DNA of 18,700 nt, from contig CAMALN010000008.1 in NCBI GenBank assembly GCA_945836565.1, positions 1-18,700 of the forward strand, in the 5' to 3' direction. The stretch comes from an uncultured Lachnospiraceae bacterium (GTDB lineage: Bacteria > Bacillota > Clostridia > Lachnospirales > Lachnospiraceae). Each line of letters begins with the position of its first letter. Within the stretch, counting starts at the first letter, position 1. The notes beneath the pieces are model-generated. The model was not told the origin of the DNA, ran no database searches, and saw only the letters and a list, made by a program, of their open reading frames with translations. Both the position numbers and the translations under genes were made by a program. Positions 13,668 to 18,700 of the stretch are shown here, piece after piece.

Positions 13668-14615
13668 ATGTTAGTTAAGGACGGATTAAAAATTGTTGCC
13701 GTAGGACATTGTGTTCCTAAAAAGATTGTTACAAATGATGATTTAAGTAAGATAGTTGACACAAACGATGAGTGGATTACAACCAGAACCGGAATTAAGA
13801 AAAGACATTTTGTCGAAGATGAAACCGGATGCAGTCTTGCAATCGGAGCAGCGAGAATGGCTATAGAAAAATCAGGCATAAATGTAGAGGATATCGGAGC
13901 CTGTGTAGTTGCAACGGTCAAGGCTGATTATCTTACACCATCGAATGCATGTATAGTACAGAAGGAATTGGGACTTCCACAGGATATACCTTGCTTTGAT
14001 ATAAATGCTGCCTGCTCCGGCTTTATGTATGGTATGCAGATAGCAAGGGGACTTTTGATGCAGAGTAGCAGAAGATATGCTCTTGTAATAGGAACAGAGA
14101 CTCTTTCAAAGATTCTTGATATGACAGACAGGGGTTCATGTATCCTCTTCGGAGATGGTTCCGGAGCAGCCATAATAGAGCTTTCAGACGAGCATAGATT
14201 CTTCGGAGATTTGGGCGCAAAGGGTGATAATGAGGTTTTAGTGTGCCCGAATAACAGTCACGAGGACAGATATGTTGCTATGAAGGGACAGGATGTATTC
14301 AAATTTGCAGTGTCCACTGTGCCGGCATCCATAAACCGTTTGCTTGAGAAGGCCGGTGTAACTGCTGATGATATAGATTATTTTGTGTGTCATCAGGCAA
14401 ATATACGTATCATAGAGTCTGTAGCAAAGAAGTGTAAGCAGCCGATGGAGAAATTCTATGTGAATCTCGATGAGTATGGAAATACTTCCTCAGCCAGTGT
14501 AGGAATTGCTCTTTCTGAGATGGATGAAAAGGGACTATTGAAGCCGGGAATGAAGATTATCTGTGTAGGTTTTGGAGCCGGACTTACCTGGGGCGGCGCA
14601 TACATAGAGTGGTAA
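13668..14615 (+). CDS. fabH: Beta-ketoacyl-ACP synthase III
   Basis: Encodes 315 aa. FabH condenses acetyl-CoA (or branched acyl-CoA) with malonyl-ACP to start each fatty-acid chain. The Cys-His-Asn triad is present: Cys116 in INAACSGFMYG, His242 in VCHQANIRIIE and Asn272 in EYGNTSSASVG. Other family marks are TNDEWITTRTGIKKRHF and the C-terminal GFGAGLTWGGAYIEW. Full length, no anomaly. GGGAGAG lies just before the ATG. It begins 25 bases after accA and is followed closely by fabK. In many Firmicutes acpP sits between fabH and fabK; here it does not. Confidence 0.97.
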   Translation: MLVKDGLKIVAVGHCVPKKIVTNDDLSKIVDTNDEWITTRTGIKKRHFVEDETGCSLAIGAARMAIEKSGINVEDIGACVVATVKADYLTPSNACIVQKELGLPQDIPCFDINAACSGFMYGMQIARGLLMQSSRRYALVIGTETLSKILDMTDRGSCILFGDGSGAAIIELSDEHRFFGDLGAKGDNEVLVCPNNSHEDRYVAMKGQDVFKFAVSTVPASINRLLEKAGVTADDIDYFVCHQANIRIIESVAKKCKQPMEKFYVNLDEYGNTSSASVGIALSEMDEKGLLKPGMKIICVGFGAGLTWGGAYIEW

Positions 14616-14642
14616 ATTTTGTGGGATGAAAGAGGTGTGATG

Positions 14643-15569
14643 ATGAAATTAAATGAATTTTTAGGGATAAAGTATCCTATTATACAGGGTGGTATGGCAA
14701 ATATTGCAACCGGAGAATTTGCAGCAGCTGTTTCTAATGCCGGTGGACTCGGACTTATCGCTTCAGGTGGAATGAATGCAGAGCAGATAAGAGAAGAGAT
14801 AAAGATATGCAGAGAGAAGACAGACAAGCCTTTTGGTGTCAATCTTATGCTTATGAATCCGGATGTGGACAATATAGCCCAGATGCTTAAGGAGGAGGCA
14901 CCGGAGGTTATAACCACGGGTGCGGGAAGCCCTGAAAAGTACATAGCAATGTGGAAGGAAGCAGGCTGTAAGGTAATCCCTGTAGTATCAGGAGCTATTC
15001 TTGCAAAGCGTATGGAGAAGATGGGTGTCGATGCTGTCATCGCAGAAGGCGGTGAGAGTGGTGGACACGTAGGTGAGATGACTACTATGGCGTTGGTGCC
15101 TTCGGTAGTTGACTCTGTATCCATTCCTGTTATCGCAGCAGGTGGTATAGCAGACGGAAGACAGATGGTAGCAGCACTCGCGCTTGGTGCAATCGGTGTA
15201 CAGGTTGGAACCTGTTTGCTTGTCAGTGAGGAGTGTCCTATACATCAAAACTACAAGGAAGCAATAATTAAGTCTAAGGATAATGGAACTGTCGTTACAG
15301 GTCGTTCTGCAGGAGCACCTGTTAGAGTTTTGAAGAATCAGATGGCAAGAGAATATATCAAGCTTGAGTCTCAGAATGTTGACAGGGATGAGCTTGAGAA
15401 GCTTACTCTTGGTTCACTCAGAAAGGCTGTATTTGACGGAGACACAAAGATGGGTTCACTTATGGCAGGTCAGGTAAGCGGACAGCTTAAGGAAATCAAA
15501 CCTGTGGCTGTAATCTTAGAAGAGCTTTACGAGGGGGCTAAGGCTGAGCTTGCTAAATTAAGTATATAA
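14643..15569 (+). CDS. fabK: Enoyl-ACP reductase II, FMN-dependent
   Basis: Encodes 308 aa from ATG 14643, chosen because AGAGGTG (14631-14637) is best spaced from it; an ATG directly before it (14640) is a near-equal alternative, and a TTG at 14619 is unlikely. FabK is a TIM-barrel flavoprotein related to nitronate monooxygenase that reduces the enoyl-ACP double bond, replacing FabI. Visible motifs are YPIIQGGMANIATGEFAAAV, NAGGLGLIASGG, FGVNLMLMNP, the phosphate-binding AEGGESGGHVGEM with its His, PVIAAGGIADGRQMVAALAL and GAIGVQVGTCLL. Placement among fab genes makes FabK much more likely than a nitronate monooxygenase. FabK enzymes are generally insensitive to triclosan, unlike FabI. Confidence 0.95.
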   Translation: MKLNEFLGIKYPIIQGGMANIATGEFAAAVSNAGGLGLIASGGMNAEQIREEIKICREKTDKPFGVNLMLMNPDVDNIAQMLKEEAPEVITTGAGSPEKYIAMWKEAGCKVIPVVSGAILAKRMEKMGVDAVIAEGGESGGHVGEMTTMALVPSVVDSVSIPVIAAGGIADGRQMVAALALGAIGVQVGTCLLVSEECPIHQNYKEAIIKSKDNGTVVTGRSAGAPVRVLKNQMAREYIKLESQNVDRDELEKLTLGSLRKAVFDGDTKMGSLMAGQVSGQLKEIKPVAVILEELYEGAKAELAKLSI

Positions 15570-15613
15570 TGCATTTTGATATGATTTACATATATTAATA
15601 CGGAGGAATTATA

Positions 15614-16558
15614 ATGAAGATAGGATTTTTATATGCAGGACAGGGTAGCCAGCATGTTGGTATGGGAAAGGATTTGTATGAGAATTACAACGAATTTGCT
15701 GAGGTTTTTGACAATGCAAAGCTTGATTTTGATTTGAAGAGCTGTTGCTTCGAGGGACCTATAGAGATTCTTGGGCAGACCAGATATACACAGCCATGTA
15801 TGGTTGCATTTGCTGTAGGTGTTACAAAGATTCTTGCAAACAAGGGTATTAAGCCTGAGATAGCAGCCGGTCTATCACTTGGTGAGTATTCAGCATTATA
15901 TGCAGCAGGAGTATTTGATGAGCAGCAGGTTATCGACCTTGTAGCATACAGAGGTAAGTCTATGGAGGAGGCTGTCACAGGAAGAGATACAGGTATGATT
16001 GCCGTAATGAGTCTTGACAGGGAGATAATAAAAGAGTGCTGTAGGCTTGCTGAGGAGGAATTCAAGGATAGTGAATACCATATAGCTGAGGTTGCTAACT
16101 ACAATACACCGGTACAGGTAACAGTATCAGGTGACACTCCTGTAATAAAAAGAGCAGGTGAGCTCATGACTGAGCGCGGCGCCAAGAGAATAGTTCCTGT
16201 AGCTGTAAGCGGACCATTCCATACTTCTCTTATGAAGCCGGCAGGAGATAAGCTTGCTGAGAGATTTAAGTCAGAGCATTTCGGTGATATGAGCTTCCCG
16301 GTACTCTTTAATGCAACCGGTAAGGAGCTTGAGGAAGGAGTTACTATTTCTGAGATGCTGGAGAAGCAGGTACAGAGTTCGGTTTATTTTGAGGATTCTA
16401 TCAGATATATGATAGAGCAGGGTGTAGATACCTTTGTGGAAATCGGACCGGGAAAGACTCTTTCCGGTTTTGTTAAGAAGATTGACAGAAACCTTGTCAC
16501 ATATGCTGTTGAGGATGTGGAAAGCTTGAATGCTTTTGTAGAGGCATTAGGTAAGTAG
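15614..16558 (+). CDS. fabD: Malonyl-CoA:ACP transacylase
   Basis: Encodes 314 aa, normal for FabD. It transfers malonyl from CoA to acyl carrier protein, supplying the extender for FabH and FabF. It begins with the family pattern FLYAGQGSQHVGMGKDLYEN. The nucleophile is Ser88 in AGLSLGEYSALYAAG and the catalytic His is His203 in SGPFHTSLMKPA; Gln10 of AGQGSQ and Arg113 of YRGKSMEEA complete the active site. The C-terminal FVEIGPGKTLSGFVKKI is typical. CGGAGG precedes the ATG. It is 44 bases from fabK, and a 98-base gap, unusually long for this cluster, follows it. Confidence 0.96.
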   Translation: MKIGFLYAGQGSQHVGMGKDLYENYNEFAEVFDNAKLDFDLKSCCFEGPIEILGQTRYTQPCMVAFAVGVTKILANKGIKPEIAAGLSLGEYSALYAAGVFDEQQVIDLVAYRGKSMEEAVTGRDTGMIAVMSLDREIIKECCRLAEEEFKDSEYHIAEVANYNTPVQVTVSGDTPVIKRAGELMTERGAKRIVPVAVSGPFHTSLMKPAGDKLAERFKSEHFGDMSFPVLFNATGKELEEGVTISEMLEKQVQSSVYFEDSIRYMIEQGVDTFVEIGPGKTLSGFVKKIDRNLVTYAVEDVESLNAFVEALGK

Positions 16559-16575
16559 TATTTTTGAGGGATAAT

Positions 16576-16635
16576 ATGAGCTTATTATTTTTAATTATAT
16601 TTATCTTAAAGTACTTAGTTTTTATATATAGGTGA
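16576..16635 (+). CDS. Candidate 19-aa hydrophobic micro-ORF between fabD and fabG
   Basis: ATG at 16576, preceded by GAGGG (16566-16570) at 5-base spacing, opens a 19-codon frame ending in TGA at 16633-16635. The peptide MSLLFLIIFILKYLVFIYR is one membrane-spanning stretch with a positive end. It ends just before the fabG Shine-Dalgarno. AT-rich spacers readily give Leu/Ile/Phe frames by chance, so this may be meaningless; only the ribosome binding site argues for it. Confidence 0.3.
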   Translation: MSLLFLIIFILKYLVFIYR

Positions 16636-16656
16636 ACTTAAAATAAGGAGATTGGT

Positions 16657-17400
16657 ATGAAGTTAGAAGGAAAAACAGCCATAGTAACAGGTGGCAGCAG
16701 AGGTATAGGACGTGCGATATGCGTGGCTCTTGCAAAAGAGGGCGCAAATATAGTTACCTGTTATGCACATGGCGCCCAAAGCACTATGGAGACTGTTAAG
16801 CTTTGTGAGGAATATGGTGTTAAAGCTATAGCTCTAAAGGCGGATGTTGCAGTGGCAGCAGATGTTGAGGCGATGGTTGCCAGGGCGAAGGAGGAATTTG
16901 GCAGTATTGATATACTTGTAAATAATGCAGGTATAACTAAGGATAATCTTATGCTCAAGATGACAGAAGAGGATTTTTGTCAGGTTATAGATACGAATCT
17001 AAAGGGTGCATTTTTATGTGTTAAGCACGTATCGAAGCTTATGATAAAGCAGCGTTCCGGAAAGATTATAAACATTAGCAGTGTAGTTGGCGTTAGCGGT
17101 AATGCCGGTCAGGTAAATTATGCGGCAAGTAAGGCAGGCCTTATCGGAATGACTAAGTCAGTTGCAAAGGAGCTTGCATCAAGAGGTATTACCTCAAATG
17201 CAGTTGCACCGGGCTTTATTGAGACAGATATGACTGCAAAGCTTCCGGAGGCTGTAGTCGACGAGATGAAGAAAGCAATTCCTATGAAGGATTCCGGAAA
17301 ACCCGAGGATGTGGCGAAGTTGGTGGCATTCTTAGCTTCAGATGATGCGAGATATATTACAGGACAGGTTATCTGTGTGGATGGCGGAATGGCAATGTAA
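16657..17400 (+). CDS. fabG: 3-oxoacyl-ACP reductase
   Basis: Encodes 247 aa, a classical short-chain dehydrogenase. It reduces beta-ketoacyl-ACP with NADPH, the first reduction of the elongation cycle. The nucleotide motif TGGSRGIG is at 11-18, NNAG at 89-92, and the catalytic set Asn114, Ser141/142, Tyr155 and Lys159 is present (ISSVVGVSGNAGQVNYAASK). The end YITGQVICVDGGMAM is the family signature. AAGGAG precedes the ATG. It follows a 98-base gap after fabD and is followed 28 bases later by fabF. Context makes FabG much more likely than another SDR. Confidence 0.97.
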   Translation: MKLEGKTAIVTGGSRGIGRAICVALAKEGANIVTCYAHGAQSTMETVKLCEEYGVKAIALKADVAVAADVEAMVARAKEEFGSIDILVNNAGITKDNLMLKMTEEDFCQVIDTNLKGAFLCVKHVSKLMIKQRSGKIINISSVVGVSGNAGQVNYAASKAGLIGMTKSVAKELASRGITSNAVAPGFIETDMTAKLPEAVVDEMKKAIPMKDSGKPEDVAKLVAFLASDDARYITGQVICVDGGMAM

Positions 17401-17428
17401 TAATAAATACAAAAAGGAGAATTCTATT

Positions 17429-18667
17429 ATGAGAAGAAGAGTTGTAATTACAGGTCTTGGTACCGTAAATCCTGTTGGAAATAACATTAAGGATAGTTGG
17501 GAAAATATAAAAAATGGAGTATGTGGTATAGATTATATTACACAGATAGATGTGACAGACCATGCAGTAAAGGTAGCCGGCGAGGTCAAGAATTTCTCTA
17601 CAGAGGGTGTTATCGATAAGAAGGAAGCAAGACGTATGGACAGATATTCTCAGCTTTCTATGGTAGCCGCTGTTGAGGCATTTGAAGATAGTGGACTTGA
17701 TATGTCTAAGGAGGATGCTTCACGCTGTGGTATCATATTCTCAAGTGGTATCGGTGGACTTAAGACCACTGAGGATAACTATGTGACAGGTACAAGAAGA
17801 GGCTTTGATAAGGTTTCGCCTTTCTACATACCTATGACTATCTCAAATATGGCAGCAGGAAATATTGCCATAAAGCTTGGCTTTAAGGGTATGTGTACTT
17901 GTGTTGTAACTGCTTGTGCAAGTAGTAACAATGCTATCGGAGACAGCTTCCACAGAATCAGAGACGGTTATGCAGAGGTTATGCTTTGCGGTGGTGCTGA
18001 GTCAAGTATCTGTGATTTGGCTATCGGCGGCTTTACAGCTATGCAGGCTCTTAATACTACTGATGACCCAAGCAGAGCTTCTATACCATTTGATAAGGAA
18101 AGAGCAGGCTTTGTAATGGGAGAGGGAGCAGGAGTTCTTATACTTGAAGAGTATGAGCATGCAAAGGCAAGAGGTGCTAATATATACGCTGAGGTTGTGG
18201 GTTACGGCTCTACCTGTGATGCATATCATATCACTGCACCGGATCCTGAAGGGGCAGGCGGAGCAGCATGTATGGTACAGGCTGTTGAGGATGCCGGTAT
18301 CGAGCTTACTGATATAGGATATATCAATGCTCATGGTACATCTACTCATCTTAATGAGCTTTGCGAGACAAAGGCTATTAAGGCTGCATTTGGTGAGCAT
18401 GCATATAAGCTTATGGTTAGCTCTACTAAGTCTATGACAGGACATCTTCTTGGTGGTAGTGGTGCTATCGAGGGTATATTTACAGCTCTTGCACTTAAGG
18501 ATGGTTTCATACCTGCTACTATTAATTACAAGGTTCCTGATGAGGAGTGTGACCTTGATATTGTTCCAAATGAAGGAAGAAATGTACAGGTTGAATATGC
18601 GATTTCAAACTCCCTTGGATTCGGCGGTCACAATGCCAGCGTAGTATTTAAGCATTTTGCAGAGTAA
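17429..18667 (+). CDS. fabF: Beta-ketoacyl-ACP synthase II
   Basis: Encodes 412 aa, complete. FabF condenses malonyl-ACP with the growing acyl-ACP in elongation. The start is the ATG at 17429 with AAGGAGA (17414-17420) 8 bases before it and the normal N-terminus MRRRVVITGLGTVNPVG; an open frame reaches back to 17342 but overlaps fabG. The Cys-His-His triad is Cys163 in VTACASSNNAIG, His302 in NAHGTSTHLNE and His339 in MTGHLLGGSGAIEG, with Lys334 in SSTKSMTG. The gate region NSLGFGGHNASVVF is at the C-terminus. The remaining 33 bases of the window hold no feature I can name; acpP, accB, fabZ or accC could follow beyond the edge. Confidence 0.97.
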   Translation: MRRRVVITGLGTVNPVGNNIKDSWENIKNGVCGIDYITQIDVTDHAVKVAGEVKNFSTEGVIDKKEARRMDRYSQLSMVAAVEAFEDSGLDMSKEDASRCGIIFSSGIGGLKTTEDNYVTGTRRGFDKVSPFYIPMTISNMAAGNIAIKLGFKGMCTCVVTACASSNNAIGDSFHRIRDGYAEVMLCGGAESSICDLAIGGFTAMQALNTTDDPSRASIPFDKERAGFVMGEGAGVLILEEYEHAKARGANIYAEVVGYGSTCDAYHITAPDPEGAGGAACMVQAVEDAGIELTDIGYINAHGTSTHLNELCETKAIKAAFGEHAYKLMVSSTKSMTGHLLGGSGAIEGIFTALALKDGFIPATINYKVPDEECDLDIVPNEGRNVQVEYAISNSLGFGGHNASVVFKHFAE

Positions 18668-18700
18668 TATTGTATATATGAGCTTGTGTTTTTGATGATT

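Noticed and set aside
13520..13921. Minus-strand frame across the accA-fabH junction
   Set aside because: Both overlapped genes are certain and the frame has no translation signals or family features.
17342..17428. Extended N-terminus for FabF overlapping fabG
   Set aside because: Normal FabF begins at MRRRVVITG with a good ribosome binding site; the extension is out-of-frame fabG sequence.
1..18700. Mobile elements, CRISPR arrays, tRNA or rRNA genes
   Set aside because: No transposase or integrase frames, no spaced repeats, no cloverleaf or rRNA signatures were seen by eye.

Overview
The window comes from a low-GC, flagellated Gram-positive anaerobe of the Clostridia, most likely Lachnospiraceae. 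This rests on four things: the tail of a flagellar/chemotaxis operon (sigma-28, FapA-type protein, SwrB-like protein) running into rpsB-tsf; a FabK-based type II fatty-acid cluster; an LdhA-type D-lactate dehydrogenase; and strong Shine-Dalgarno sites in front of nearly every gene. The genus cannot be fixed from the sequence. Almost every base is explained by genes on the + strand; one small gene lies on the - strand. I see no tRNA, rRNA, CRISPR array, insertion sequence or prophage.

Region 1 (1-4013) is the distal part of a motility operon: sigma-28 (FliA/SigD), a DUF342/FapA-like polymerising protein, a small basic protein of unknown function, a SwrB-like membrane-anchored coiled-coil protein with a C-terminal HTH-like segment, and a single-pass membrane protein with a Thr/Glu-rich repeat stalk and an MltG-like domain that lacks the catalytic part. 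In Bacillus subtilis sigD-swrB also sits immediately before rpsB-tsf, so the synteny is old.

Region 2 (4014-6107) has its own extended -10 promoter, an elaborately folded rpsB leader RNA (a three-way junction followed by a closed, bulged hairpin domain), rpsB, tsf with a roughly 60-residue insertion, and a textbook intrinsic terminator.

Region 3 (6108-11582) is a probable operon of a D-lactate dehydrogenase, an unknown 159-aa protein, a PocR-sensor protein fused to a degenerate histidine-kinase core, a protein with a dead GGDEF and an intact-looking EAL domain (a likely c-di-GMP phosphodiesterase), and a two-domain RNase HI. A sigma-28-like promoter match with exact spacing lies in front of the PocR gene. 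A small membrane protein gene converges on rnhA, and a strong hairpin inside the 3' end of rnhA may be its terminator.

Region 4 (11583-18700) is the fatty-acid synthesis cluster accD-accA-fabH-fabK-fabD-fabG-fabF. AccDA transfer the carboxyl group to acetyl-CoA, FabD moves malonyl to ACP, FabH starts the chain, FabF elongates, and FabG and FabK do the two reductions. The acpP, accB, accC and fabZ genes are not in the window and may lie beyond its right edge or elsewhere. A 19-codon hydrophobic micro-ORF with a ribosome binding site sits in the only sizeable gap, between fabD and fabG.

The best candidate for something undescribed is the rpsB leader RNA. The second is the pseudokinase/c-di-GMP module beside ldhA.
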